A stretch of 48,409 nt of DNA from an uncultured Bacteroidia bacterium (GCA_902799345.1 CADBZW010000018.1:1-48409), one strand, 5' to 3'; numbered from the stretch's first letter, positions 8,218 through 17,277 are shown. The notes: generated by a model from the sequence alone, not told the origin. A program made the numbers and translations.

Positions 8218-8323
8218 TTTTCGACAAAAATAGATAAATCTTTTTGATTATTGGTCGAAAAATATGAATATTTCGACCTTTAGATACTTTTTGATGAAAA
8301 TATTATTCCTTTTGGTCGAAAAA
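8218..8323. promoter_or_regulatory. Candidate operator cluster (GTCGAAA half-sites)
   Basis: Between the divergent AraC and TolC-like genes lie four copies of GTCGAAA: TTTCGAC at 8219-8225, an inverted pair GGTCGAAA (8253-8260) and TTTCGACC (8271-8278) that forms a near-perfect palindrome, and GGTCGAAA at 8314-8321. This arrangement suggests binding sites for the AraC regulator. The promoters themselves are not clear. Confidence 0.55.
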
Positions 8324-8365
8324 GAAGCCCTTTCTTTGCAGCATCGAACAAAAAAGGAATTGAAT

Positions 8366-9886
8366 ATGAATAAAGTATTGAAAAACAGTGTGTTAGTGAT
8401 TGTGTTTTGTGCGGTTTCGCTGACGATGCCTGCGCAAAGGATGCTCACTTTGGACGAGTGCAGACGGCTCGCCCTCGAGAACAACAAGAAACTGAAAGTG
8501 GCTGAGGAGGAGGTCGACAAGGCTCGTTACGAAATGTATGCCTCCTACGCCAATTACCTGCCCAAAGTGTCGGCGACGGGCACTTATATGCACAATAGCA
8601 GAAACCTCCAATTGCTGAGCGATGAGAATATGGCTGCGCTCAACAGCATAGGGACAACGGCGCAGGGCGAAATTGATGCCTATCGCGAGCAGGTGCTGGC
8701 TGTTTACAATAACGACCCCATGGCCGTGGTTTCGTGGGCACTTTTGCAGCACGACCCAACCTTGAACAAGTTGGTCACCGACCTGATGAGCCTTGATGTG
8801 GAAGGGTCGCTGAACCAGATTGGTGAACAGGTTTCGGACGCATTCAAGATCGACACCAAGAATGTGATTGCGGGCGTTGTTTCGGTGCAACAGCCTATCT
8901 TTGCTGGTGGCAAGATTGTGGCTTATAATCAGATTACCAAGGACTTGAGAAGTTTGGCCGAGTCGAAGTTAGACATGCAGCAGCAGGAAACACTGGCCAC
9001 TACCGAAAAGGCGTATTGGCAGATTGTTTCCGTCGCCAACAAGCTGAAATTGGCCGATAGTTACGCCGAGTCGCTGCGTACATTGGACAAGGACATGGAC
9101 AAGATGCTTGCCGCTGGTGTGGCTACCCGTTCCGACCAACTGTCGGTAAAGGTGAAGCTGAATGAGGCTGAGACCGCGTTGCTGAAGGCGCAAAACGGCC
9201 TGACACTCTCTAAAATGCTGCTCTGTCAAATTTGCGGCTTGCCCTTGGACTCCAATATCGTTTTGGCCGACGAGAATCTTGACGATGTGTTGGTGACCAA
9301 CGAGGTGCTTCGCTTTTCGGAGAGCGAAATCGAGGCCAACCGACCCGAACTGAAATGTCTTGGTTTGGCCAACGACATTTATGCCAAAAAGGTGGCTGTG
9401 GTGCGTTCCGACTATCTGCCTACCATTGGTGCTTTCGGCAACTATATGATAAGCAACCCTTCGTGTTTCAACGGCTTTCAGAACGAGTTTGGCGGAATGT
9501 GGAATTTCGGCGTGATGGCCAAAATCCCGATTTTCCATTGGGGCGAGGGCTACAACAAGACGCGAATGGCAAAGGCGGAAGCGAAAATCCAGCAATACAC
9601 CTACGATGATACCAAGGAGATGATCATGCTTCAGGTGAGGCAATGCGAAACGCAACTCAACGAGGCTGATGCGCGATTGAAACAAACACGGGAGAAGTTG
9701 GACGATGCCGACGAAAACCTCCGTATGGCGACCGCTGGTTTTCGCGAAGGCGTTGTCGCTTCTTCCGTTCTGGATTTGGCCCGAACCGCTTGGCTGCAAG
9801 CACATTCAGAGTACATCGATGCCAAAATCGACCGCATTATGGCAGCCGTCAACCTCCGCAAAGCCGCCGGTGTCCTCACAAAATGA
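8366..9886 (+). CDS. TolC-family outer membrane efflux protein
   Basis: A 506-residue outer membrane channel. I chose the ATG at 8366 because it starts a good signal peptide (MNKVLKNSVLVIVFCAVSL, cleaved after MPAQ) and follows AAAGGAATTGA; an upstream in-frame ATG at 8264 lies inside the operator region. After the signal come LTLDECRRLALENNKKLK, the classic TolC/OEP repeat start, and two OEP repeats of long amphipathic helices; the second starts near residue 310 (NEVLRFSESEIEANRPELK). The C-terminal half contains MAKIPIFHWGEGYNKTRMAKAE and the final helix NLRKAAGVL. It is the first gene of an operon with a HlyD-like adaptor and two ABC-2 permeases, so it forms the exit duct of that pump. Confidence 0.92.
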   Translation: MNKVLKNSVLVIVFCAVSLTMPAQRMLTLDECRRLALENNKKLKVAEEEVDKARYEMYASYANYLPKVSATGTYMHNSRNLQLLSDENMAALNSIGTTAQGEIDAYREQVLAVYNNDPMAVVSWALLQHDPTLNKLVTDLMSLDVEGSLNQIGEQVSDAFKIDTKNVIAGVVSVQQPIFAGGKIVAYNQITKDLRSLAESKLDMQQQETLATTEKAYWQIVSVANKLKLADSYAESLRTLDKDMDKMLAAGVATRSDQLSVKVKLNEAETALLKAQNGLTLSKMLLCQICGLPLDSNIVLADENLDDVLVTNEVLRFSESEIEANRPELKCLGLANDIYAKKVAVVRSDYLPTIGAFGNYMISNPSCFNGFQNEFGGMWNFGVMAKIPIFHWGEGYNKTRMAKAEAKIQQYTYDDTKEMIMLQVRQCETQLNEADARLKQTREKLDDADENLRMATAGFREGVVASSVLDLARTAWLQAHSEYIDAKIDRIMAAVNLRKAAGVLTK

Positions 9887-9925
9887 AATCTTGAATCCTA
9901 AATTTTAAATTTCAAATCCCTGATT

Positions 9926-10927
9926 ATGTCCACGATAAAAGAACAAAGAATGAACACATACCTCGCCTTGGGCGTGTTGGCAGGTGTAATTGCGGTGGTT
10001 TGCGTCATCGGCATTCTCACTTTCCACAAGGAAACGGAATACCTGCAAGGCCAGGCCGAGGTGACGGAATACCGCGTGTCGAGTAAGGTACCGGGCCGCA
10101 TCCTCGAATTTAAGGTGCAAGAAGGCCAGAAGGTGCGTAAAGGCGACACTTTGGCCATTCTCGAAGCCCCCGAAGTGGAGGCAAAGAAGGCACAGGCCGA
10201 AGCCGTCGAACAACAGGCGCTTGCCTTAAGTGCCAAGGCACAGGCTGGTGCGCGTGAGCCGCAAAAGGAAGGTGCCTACGAGATGTGGCAGAAAGCGAAA
10301 GTGGGTGTTGAAATCGCGGAAAAGTCGTTCAGCCGTATCAGCAACCTTTATAAGGACGGCGTGGTGACTGCCCAGAAATACGACGAGGTGAAGGCGCAAC
10401 GCGATGCTGCCATCGCCACCGAGAAAGCGGCCCGATCGCAATACCGTTTGGCACTCGATGGCGCCCAGGAGGAAGACAAGGAAATGGCCGCCGCCAAGGT
10501 GCTTCAGGCGCAAGGTGCTGTGGCTGAGGTAAATTCATATATCCACGAGACCTTCCTCATCGCTTATGCCGATGGTGAGGTAACGGAAATCTTTCCGCAC
10601 CTTGGCGAGCTGGTTGGCACGGGCGCACCGATTATGAACATTGCTCAGATGGATGACCAATGGGCGAGCTTCAATGTGCGCGAGGATTATTTGAAGGATT
10701 TCTACATCGGGTCGGAGTTCGATGCCTATGTTCCTGCCATCGACCGGACGGTAAGGATGAAGGTCAGTTATATGAAGGACATCGGCGACTTCGCGGCTTG
10801 GAAGGCCACCAAGGAAACGGGGCAATATGACCTAAAGACCTTCGAGGTGAGGGCCACACCACTTTCGGCTGTGGGCGACCTTCGTCCAGGAATGAGTGTG
10901 ATTGTGAAGAAGGAGCACGGGAGATGA
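9926..10927 (+). CDS. HlyD-family periplasmic adaptor (membrane fusion protein)
   Basis: A 333-residue adaptor with one N-terminal transmembrane helix (about residues 11-31). A split biotinyl-lipoyl domain is marked by VSSKVPGRILEFKVQEGQKV and later by the HETFLIAYADGEVTEIFPHLGELV segment. A long Ala/Gln/Lys/Glu-rich coiled-coil hairpin lies between these halves (residues ~90-195), and a beta-barrel domain follows. It should bridge the inner-membrane ABC-2 permeases to the TolC-like channel. An alternative start at 9950 (MNTYLALG) is possible. The 3' end overlaps the next gene by four bases (ATGA), which indicates translational coupling. Confidence 0.92.
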   Translation: MSTIKEQRMNTYLALGVLAGVIAVVCVIGILTFHKETEYLQGQAEVTEYRVSSKVPGRILEFKVQEGQKVRKGDTLAILEAPEVEAKKAQAEAVEQQALALSAKAQAGAREPQKEGAYEMWQKAKVGVEIAEKSFSRISNLYKDGVVTAQKYDEVKAQRDAAIATEKAARSQYRLALDGAQEEDKEMAAAKVLQAQGAVAEVNSYIHETFLIAYADGEVTEIFPHLGELVGTGAPIMNIAQMDDQWASFNVREDYLKDFYIGSEFDAYVPAIDRTVRMKVSYMKDIGDFAAWKATKETGQYDLKTFEVRATPLSAVGDLRPGMSVIVKKEHGR

Positions 10928-12105
10928 GTTTCGGAAAGAGCAACAAGCGGGTGGTTTGGCGCATCGTGCAGCGCGAGGTTGCACGGATGCTTTCGCAGCC
11001 GGTCTATCTTTTCTGTATGGTCGTCGCTCCATTGGTGGGCTATGTCTTTTTCACCACTTTGATGGGGAAAGGGTTGCCGGTCGACATCCCTGTGGGCGTG
11101 GTCGACGAGGACAACACCGCCATCACGCGGCAGGTGCTTCGCAATCTCGACGCTTTCCAGCAAACCGCCATAGTGGAGCAATTCGCCAACTTCGGAGAGG
11201 CACGCGAGGCAATGCAACAGGGCAAAATCTACGCCTTCTATTACATCCCTCAAGGCACGACCGAAAAGGCGTTGTCCAGCAAGCAGCCCAAGGTGTCGTT
11301 CTACACCAACGCCGCCTACCTGATTCCCGCCTCGTTGGAATACCGTGATATGAAAATGATGGCCGAGTTGGCCTCTGGTGCCATTGCGCGTGAGACGCTT
11401 TATGCCAAAGGTTTCACCGACGATCAGGTGATGGGGGTCCTGCAACCCATCAAAATGGAAATGCACGCCATCGGCAATCCGGGACTGAACTACTCCATCT
11501 ATCTTTCCAACATTCTGCTGCCGGCAATGCTGATGTTGCTCATCTTTCAGGTGACGATTTACTCGATTCATAGCGAAGTCAAGGAAGGGACTTCTAAACG
11601 CTGGATGGAACTGGCCGAGGGCAATATCCATAAGGCGCTGATGGGCAAGTTGTTGCCTCAGCTTTTGGTGTGGATTGTGATGGGAAGCACCTATCTTGTG
11701 CTGTTGTACGCCTATTGGGACTTCCCGTTGAGAAGCGGCCTGTGGCCCATGGCTTTGGCGGCCTTGCTTCTGATACTTGTCTCTCAGGCGTTCGGCGTGT
11801 TTTTGTGCGAGTTGTTGCCCTCGTTGCGATGGGCGTTGAGCATTGCCACGCTTTGGGGCGTGTTGTCGTTCCCGATTTCGGGATTCTCGTTCCCCCAAAT
11901 CGCGTTTCCGGCACCCCTACGGGCGTTGTCGTACTTGTTTCCGTTGCGGCATTATTACCTGATTTATGTCGACCAGGCGCTCAATGGCTTGCCGATGTAC
12001 TATTCTTACTTGAACTATGCGGCTTTGGTGGTCTTCCTGATTCTGCCTTTCTTGCTGCCTAATCGTTTGAAAAAGTGTTTGTTGGAATATCAATATACGA
12101 AATGA
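10924..12105 (+). CDS. ABC-2 type permease (YhhJ/YbhR-like), first of a pair
   Basis: A 393-residue inner-membrane protein with an N-terminal helix (residues ~20-45), a large periplasmic domain (VDIPVGVVDEDNTAITRQVL, the ABC2_membrane_3 pattern), and five C-terminal transmembrane helices starting near residue 195. The loop YSIHSEVKEGTSKRWMELAE contains the conserved E-GT-W element of this family. It is encoded between the HlyD adaptor (ATGA overlap) and a second, related permease one base downstream, so the two probably form a heterodimeric channel. No nucleotide-binding protein is encoded in this operon. Confidence 0.9.
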   Translation: MSFGKSNKRVVWRIVQREVARMLSQPVYLFCMVVAPLVGYVFFTTLMGKGLPVDIPVGVVDEDNTAITRQVLRNLDAFQQTAIVEQFANFGEAREAMQQGKIYAFYYIPQGTTEKALSSKQPKVSFYTNAAYLIPASLEYRDMKMMAELASGAIARETLYAKGFTDDQVMGVLQPIKMEMHAIGNPGLNYSIYLSNILLPAMLMLLIFQVTIYSIHSEVKEGTSKRWMELAEGNIHKALMGKLLPQLLVWIVMGSTYLVLLYAYWDFPLRSGLWPMALAALLLILVSQAFGVFLCELLPSLRWALSIATLWGVLSFPISGFSFPQIAFPAPLRALSYLFPLRHYYLIYVDQALNGLPMYYSYLNYAALVVFLILPFLLPNRLKKCLLEYQYTK

Positions 12106-12106
12106 A

Positions 12107-13324
12107 ATGAAGTGGTTGCATCATATTCTGGAAATCTTTCGCGAGGAATTGCACAACTCGCTTTTCGATGAGGGTGTTATTGTGTTTTTCTTCATCGTTC
12201 CGTTGCTTTATCCCTTGCTTTATGCTTATCTTTATGGCAACGAGAGCGTTAGGGAAGTATCTACCGTGGCGGTCGATTTGGCCAACTCGTCCACAAGTCG
12301 TGACTTTTTGCGCAAAGTGGATGCCACGGCGGATGTCGAAATCGTTGGTCATTGCGCCGATATGCAGGAGGCGGTGAACCTCATCCATAAACGCCAAGCC
12401 TACTGCCTGATTTACATTCCTGCCGACTTCGACCGAGCCTTGATGGAAGGTCGGCAAGCCATCGTCGAACTGTATTCCGATATGGGCAGTTTGTTGTACT
12501 ACAAGGCGGTGCTGTCGTCGTGTACCGAAGTCTCGTTGGCGATGAACAAGGACATCAAGGCGCAACGGCTGGTAGGCGCGACCGAAAAGCAGGCCTCCAC
12601 TTTCGCTTATCCCATTGAATATGAGTATGTCCCGATGTTCAATACACAGAGTGGCTTCGCTTCATTTCTCATTCCGGCAGTCTTGGTGTTGCTAATCCAG
12701 CAGACGATGGTACTGGGCATTGGTATGATGGCAGGGGAGGAGCGCGAGAAGAAACGCCGGGGCATCCTTGAACCGCACGTCATCGGAAAACGGCCCATCG
12801 AAATGCTTTTGGGCAAAGGAGCGGCTTATTTGGCTATCTATGTGGTGGTTTCGGCCTATGTCTTTTGTGTGGTGCCGCGCTTGTTCCATTTGGTTCAAAT
12901 AGGCCATTGGACTGATTTGGTGGCGTTTCTGTTCCCATATCTGTTGGCGTGTGTGTTCTTCAGCATGACCATTTCGGGCATTGCCCATAATCGTGAGGTG
13001 TCCATCATCATGTTTGTGTTTGCCTCGGTGCCATTGCTGTTCATTTCGGGCATTTCGTGGCCTTCGTGCGCCGTGCCGCCGTTTTGGAAAGCCGTTTCGT
13101 GGTTCTTCCCTTCCACTTTTGGCATCAACGGTTTTGTGAAAATCAGCAGTATGGGTGCCCTGCTTCGTGATGTGCGTCCCGAATTGGTTGGCCTTTGGAT
13201 TCAGGTTGTCGTTTATGGCATCACGGCGTGGTTGGTCTATTATCGGTCATACGGTCGCCACCTGAAGGACATCATCGAGGTGGCTGAGGAAAAATTGCAG
13301 GCACGTTGGGCCGAGTATATGTGA
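12107..13324 (+). CDS. ABC-2 type permease, second of a pair
   Basis: A 405-residue paralogue of the preceding gene with the same layout: one N-terminal helix (FFFIVPLLYPLLYAYLYG), a periplasmic domain beginning STVAVDLANSSTSRDFL, and five or so helices in the C-terminal half. The family loop appears as GMMAGEEREKKRRGILEPHV. It is the last gene of the TolC-HlyD-permease-permease operon. The substrate is unknown; relatives export drugs, lipids or bile-like amphiphiles. The cargo could be guessed only from regulation, here by the divergent AraC protein. No clear terminator follows before the next promoter at 13362. Confidence 0.9.
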   Translation: MKWLHHILEIFREELHNSLFDEGVIVFFFIVPLLYPLLYAYLYGNESVREVSTVAVDLANSSTSRDFLRKVDATADVEIVGHCADMQEAVNLIHKRQAYCLIYIPADFDRALMEGRQAIVELYSDMGSLLYYKAVLSSCTEVSLAMNKDIKAQRLVGATEKQASTFAYPIEYEYVPMFNTQSGFASFLIPAVLVLLIQQTMVLGIGMMAGEEREKKRRGILEPHVIGKRPIEMLLGKGAAYLAIYVVVSAYVFCVVPRLFHLVQIGHWTDLVAFLFPYLLACVFFSMTISGIAHNREVSIIMFVFASVPLLFISGISWPSCAVPPFWKAVSWFFPSTFGINGFVKISSMGALLRDVRPELVGLWIQVVVYGITAWLVYYRSYGRHLKDIIEVAEEKLQARWAEYM

Positions 13325-13361
13325 TTTTGCTGTTCCGCACACTCCATGTCCGATAATTCAC

Positions 13362-13369
13362 TACCTTTG
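13362..13369 (+). promoter_or_regulatory. -7 promoter element for the Methyltransf_32 gene
   Basis: TAccTTTG lies 15 bases before the ATG at 13385. The initiation site it predicts (about 13376) fits translation from 13385 rather than only from 13448. Confidence 0.65.
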
Positions 13370-13384
13370 CCGAAAAATTCAGCG

Positions 13385-13435
13385 ATGCCCGAAAACATTG
13401 AAAAGTTCCTGAGCCGCGTGGCCGAAGCCGCCTAA
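13385..13435 (+). other. Predicted original 5' end of the methyltransferase gene, closed by an in-frame TAA
   Basis: An ATG at 13385 begins MPENIEKFLSRVAEAA and then meets TAA (13433-13435). The same frame continues without shift as KSALVKMTLSKPADKRDD, which is the expected N-terminal continuation in this family from memory of homologues. Either a nonsense change (for example AAA to TAA) has truncated the start, with reinitiation downstream, or this is a short leader peptide. Confidence 0.6.
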
Positions 13436-13447
13436 AAAAGCGCTCTC

Positions 13448-14548
13448 GTGAAGATGACACTGAGCAAGCCTGCCGACAAGCGAGACGACCTGCGCAATGT
13501 CTACGTGAAACCCGTATTAATAAAGGAAAAACGACTTTTTGCCTTTACCTACCACTACGAGCGTCGCGACGAGGTGAAAAACTACGATGCTGCGCAAATG
13601 CTTGAAACACTGCGTGAAATGTTGCCTTCGAGATTTCAAAATGCCGTGCTTTTCACCGTGAACGAAGATGTCACGTTGTTGGTGTCAAGCAAAGGCAAAG
13701 CGACCCTTCAGACCAAGAAAGTACAGGAATGCCGTGAGCAAAACCTGGAGCACGACAAACAGAAGGCTCGTCTCGTCAATCCTGCAAATCCTTGGTGGTA
13801 CCAGCTGGGCTTGACGACACGTGAAGGCAAAATCACCGCCGACATGCAGCATAAGTTCAAGCAGATCTACAAGTATGCCGAGATTGTGGAGAGCCTCGTC
13901 AAGCCGATGAAGTTTAATGGCACTGTGCACATCGCCGACATGGGGGCAGGGAAGGGGTATCTCACCTTTGCCCTGCATGAGCTGCTGACCCAACGCCTGA
14001 ACTTGGACGTCGACATCAAAGGGGTGGAGATACGTCCCGACTTGGTGCTGAAAATCAACGAGATTATCAAGGCGGACAACTTGAAGGGCTTGGAATTTGT
14101 GGAGAGTAGCATCGAGGCTTATCATCCTGAAAAGTTGGATGTGCTGATTGCGCTCCATGCCTGCAATACGGCCACCGACGACGCCATCGCCTCGGGCATC
14201 AAGGCTGGGGCGGAGTTGATTGTCTGTGCGCCATGCTGTCACAAGCAGATCCGTCAGGAAATGGAACGTTCGGGCCGTTTCGACGCCATCACGCGTTATG
14301 GCATCTTCCTCGAACGACAAGCCGTGATGATCACCGACACCATTCGCGCCCTGATTTTGGAGTATTTCGGCTACAAGACCCAAGTGATGGAGTTCATCGA
14401 GATGGAACACACGCCGAAAAACGTGCTGCTGGTGGGGCGAAAGACCTCGAAAAACGCAAAAGACCCGAAAATTTTGCAGCAGATTGCCGACTTGAAGTCC
14501 CGTTATGGTATTGGGCGGCATTATTTAGAGACGGTTTTGGATTTCTGA
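13448..14548 (+). CDS. Methyltransf_32-like SAM-dependent methyltransferase (5' end interrupted)
   Basis: The open frame gives 366 residues from a GTG at 13448; an ATG at 13454 is the next alternative. The N-terminal ~120 residues form a family-specific domain (LRNVYVKPVLIKEKRLFAF, HYERRDEVKNYDA). The methyltransferase domain starts near residue 155 with HIADMGAGKGYLTFALHELL (SAM loop). It continues with the acidic VEIRPDLV, LIALHACNTATDDAI and CAPCCHKQIRQEM, the Methyltransf_32 (METTL25-like) pattern with a Cys-Cys-His cluster. The substrate is unknown, possibly RNA or protein. Promoter position and family length point to a start at 13385, where an in-frame TAA intervenes, so the protein may be N-terminally short or weakly expressed. 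Confidence 0.8.
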   Translation: MKMTLSKPADKRDDLRNVYVKPVLIKEKRLFAFTYHYERRDEVKNYDAAQMLETLREMLPSRFQNAVLFTVNEDVTLLVSSKGKATLQTKKVQECREQNLEHDKQKARLVNPANPWWYQLGLTTREGKITADMQHKFKQIYKYAEIVESLVKPMKFNGTVHIADMGAGKGYLTFALHELLTQRLNLDVDIKGVEIRPDLVLKINEIIKADNLKGLEFVESSIEAYHPEKLDVLIALHACNTATDDAIASGIKAGAELIVCAPCCHKQIRQEMERSGRFDAITRYGIFLERQAVMITDTIRALILEYFGYKTQVMEFIEMEHTPKNVLLVGRKTSKNAKDPKILQQIADLKSRYGIGRHYLETVLDF

Positions 14549-14570
14549 ACGCTGCAATGAACTGAAATGT

Positions 14571-14605
14571 AAATCACCGACATCTGAACCAGATGCCGGT
14601 GATTT
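14571..14605. terminator. Bidirectional terminator between convergent genes
   Basis: Stems AAATCACCG / CGGTGATTT (14571-14579 and 14597-14605) enclose ATCTG / CAGAT around the loop AAC. It lies between the methyltransferase (plus) and the C10 protease (minus) and is followed by short T-rich tails on both strands. Confidence 0.75.
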
Positions 14606-14637
14606 CTTTGTAATGCTACTAATATTTGTAACGAGGA

Positions 14638-17235
14638 CTATTCTTTGATTATTCTTCTTGTCACGACGCCTTTGTCGGTGGTGATTCGGATCATGTAAAT
14701 GCCGCTTTCGAGGTCGCTAAAATCAATAACAGTCTCATCGTTGCTTGTTTGCATTGATTTTATCAGCTTTCCGTTGACGCTGTAGACATCATATTGCTGC
14801 ATGTTGTCGCATTCTACGTGCATAATGTCATTCACGGGATTCGGATACAAGATGATGTTTGTAGCCAATTCCTCATTTGTGCCATAGCCTTCGATTTTAA
14901 TAGTAATCTCCAGCAGATATGTTCCCGACATTCCTGAAAAATACGGAGCTACTCCGAAGTATATGGTGCCACCGTTAAAGGTGATGCTCTCGTCCATTAC
15001 ATCGTCAATTCCAGCCGAAAATTCCTGACCGTCAATTGAATAAGCGAACATGGCATCAACGGAATAAGATTGTCCGTTGCCGCTGTTGTAGGAGTCGTGC
15101 AGGCGCGCATTGATGGTATAGCTACGGCCCGTTGGCAGCTCTACCTTATAATAATCGATGTCGTTTCCCACATGCAGATTGGAGCCTGTAGTGGAAAGCG
15201 TCGTTTGGTTGTTTGACCAGCCCGAGGGGTCGAGTCTGTAGGCTTGCGCCGCGGTGTTGTTGGCTTCATATCGGTCGGCGTTGATTTCGGGAGCCTCCAC
15301 CACCACGGTGATGGGATTCGAATTGTAGTAGGCTCCGGCATAATACCAACCGTTGTTATAATATGACAATTCCATGTGGTAGGTCCCGGGTTCAGCCGTA
15401 ATCTCGCCTTCGAAAGTCAGACTATAATAGTATCCGGAGTTTAAACCGTCGCTGATGTTTTTGATTTCAATGTTTTGTACCCACTCACCGTTTAATGTCG
15501 ACAGGTTCACTCTCACATTGCCATAAAATGTGCTGCTTCCGGTGTTGGCCACATCCACGTTGACTCTCGCTGTCGAACCTTGAATTAATCGCCCGTTGTT
15601 ACTGAGGATGTTGAAGTCGGAGTAGGTCTCAATGTCATCTTCATAATAAATCAGGAAAGTGCCGTAGTTGTTATAGTTACCGTCGTCGACTATGGTCCAG
15701 TCCTCTTCATTTGTCTTGTAGAACAAGGCTACTTGGTATTGGCCAGGCACAAACACCGCGTTGCCGGAGGTGGAGAATATGCAGTCCCTATAATAGCCAG
15801 ATTGAAGGTTAACTGACTCTGTGCCGATAAAATCGATGAAGTTGCCGTCGGCATCGAATGCCGCAGCGCAGAAGTTGCCGCTGAAGGTGGTTTCGCCCCA
15901 GTTGCCGATGCTCGCTGTCACTTTGATTTCGCTTCCAAACCATATTTCGCTTTCAACTGATAAGGCGGAATAAAGGCGTAAGTCAGCGTTGGTGCTGCTG
16001 CCACCGCCGCCACCACCGCCGCCACCGCCTTCGCCGTTAGGCTCCAAACCGAAGATGGCTTGTTGGTTGTTAGTGAAGCTGTAGGAACCGCCGCCGGCAC
16101 CGCCGCTACCGGGAACCAAAGCTGAAAGAGGGTAGTAGCCATCGTTTTGGCCGTCCCAACCCCAGTTGAAGTGGAACATGTCGCTGTTGTCGTAACCGTC
16201 GCAGACGAAGCAGTGACCACCATCGCCGAAACCTGCATATACCAATGGCCTTGACGCATCGAGGTCGGCACGCAACATGCTCTTCCACTGGCTGTCGCCG
16301 GTGTAGTCTTTCATCTCACCATGAGCAGATGACTTGTATCCGAAATAGTTTTTAAATGCATATTCGGCGCAGTTTTCAACAGGAGTATAATTCGAAATGA
16401 CATACGCGCCACTGCCGCCGGTTGCTGCAACGTTGTAGCTCATGTCGACACTCACACCGCAGTGATACATCAATGTGGCAACGGCGTTGTTGGGACTGGT
16501 GACGCGGTTTGGCATGTTATTCCAGGCGTACTGAGTGCCACCGAAGTTGGCATACAGCGTGCCGTATGAATTGGTGGAATAGGAATGACTTCCGCTGCCC
16601 ACCTCAGGGTAGTTCCAATATTTCAACACTTGCGCCATGGCAGTGGCCACACAGCCCGTCACGGTGCGGTCGCCGTATTGGTTGTCGTATGGGCAAAGGT
16701 CATTATAATAAGGTGCTTGGTTCCATCTCGTCTGAACCAGTGGGTTGACAACCTTTTCGCCTTTGTTGATGAACTCTGTCGATACACCAGAAGCAAGCTC
16801 CTTCCATAATGTTGTGGCTCTTTTGTTTACAACTATATCATTATCAATGATATATTGAATCTCAGAACTGATGCCAACAAGCCAATCTTCAATGTTGGCC
16901 GGAAGATTGTCAGTCACGAACTCGCCTGATTTTGAATAACCTAAGATGGGAAGGCTGCGGTCGTCGTCGGCCACCAATACCCAGCCTTGGTTGTCGTTGA
17001 GGTTGAAAATGTAAAAGTGCTGATTGCCAACGCTTCTGCTGGTGACTTGGGTGAGCTCGATTGACTTGTACATCTTGAGAGCTTCGCCTCTCGTGGTGAT
17101 GTAAGAGTACTTTTGTTTCATGAAGTTCATGCCCACCTGACTTGCTTTGTCGGCGCTGACATGTTCTGCAAAAAGCTGGATTTGCAGAAATGCAAACATC
17201 GTCGCTAAAAGTAAAATTTTGGGTTTCATACGCAT
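14638..17235 (-). CDS. C10-family (streptopain-like) cysteine protease with T9SS sorting domain
   Basis: An 865-residue secreted protease. The signal peptide (residues ~1-23) precedes a Spi_C10-type inhibitory prodomain (VGMNFMKQKYSY and the region to about residue 150). The catalytic domain holds Cys195 (RTVTGCVATAMAQVLKYW) and His341 (GDGGHCFVCDGYDNSD), followed by FHFNWGWDGQNDGYY. A run of ten glycines (codons at 16001-16030) links it to beta-sandwich modules and a PPC-like domain (NNQTTLSTTGSNLHVGNDID). The last ~70 residues are a type A T9SS signal (ILYPNPVNDIMHVECD, ending RRIIKE). It is related to P. gingivalis periodontain and streptococcal SpeB, so zymogen activation by cleavage of the prodomain is expected. 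MKPK at 17229 is an alternative start. Confidence 0.93.
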   Translation of the reverse strand: MRMKPKILLLATMFAFLQIQLFAEHVSADKASQVGMNFMKQKYSYITTRGEALKMYKSIELTQVTSRSVGNQHFYIFNLNDNQGWVLVADDDRSLPILGYSKSGEFVTDNLPANIEDWLVGISSEIQYIIDNDIVVNKRATTLWKELASGVSTEFINKGEKVVNPLVQTRWNQAPYYNDLCPYDNQYGDRTVTGCVATAMAQVLKYWNYPEVGSGSHSYSTNSYGTLYANFGGTQYAWNNMPNRVTSPNNAVATLMYHCGVSVDMSYNVAATGGSGAYVISNYTPVENCAEYAFKNYFGYKSSAHGEMKDYTGDSQWKSMLRADLDASRPLVYAGFGDGGHCFVCDGYDNSDMFHFNWGWDGQNDGYYPLSALVPGSGGAGGGSYSFTNNQQAIFGLEPNGEGGGGGGGGGGSSTNADLRLYSALSVESEIWFGSEIKVTASIGNWGETTFSGNFCAAAFDADGNFIDFIGTESVNLQSGYYRDCIFSTSGNAVFVPGQYQVALFYKTNEEDWTIVDDGNYNNYGTFLIYYEDDIETYSDFNILSNNGRLIQGSTARVNVDVANTGSSTFYGNVRVNLSTLNGEWVQNIEIKNISDGLNSGYYYSLTFEGEITAEPGTYHMELSYYNNGWYYAGAYYNSNPITVVVEAPEINADRYEANNTAAQAYRLDPSGWSNNQTTLSTTGSNLHVGNDIDYYKVELPTGRSYTINARLHDSYNSGNGQSYSVDAMFAYSIDGQEFSAGIDDVMDESITFNGGTIYFGVAPYFSGMSGTYLLEITIKIEGYGTNEELATNIILYPNPVNDIMHVECDNMQQYDVYSVNGKLIKSMQTSNDETVIDFSDLESGIYMIRITTDKGVVTRRIIKE

Positions 17236-17269
17236 GTGTTTTTTTTGATGATGATATTGTTTGAAAATG

Positions 17270-17277
17270 CAAATTTA
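17270..17277 (-). promoter_or_regulatory. -7 promoter element for the first C10 protease gene
   Basis: Minus strand TAaaTTTG, about 35 nt before the start at 17235. Confidence 0.55.

Noticed and set aside
16001..16030. GCC/ACC-rich trinucleotide run considered as a stand-alone repeat
   Set aside because: It encodes ten glycines in frame in the first C10 protease and serves as a linker between domains.
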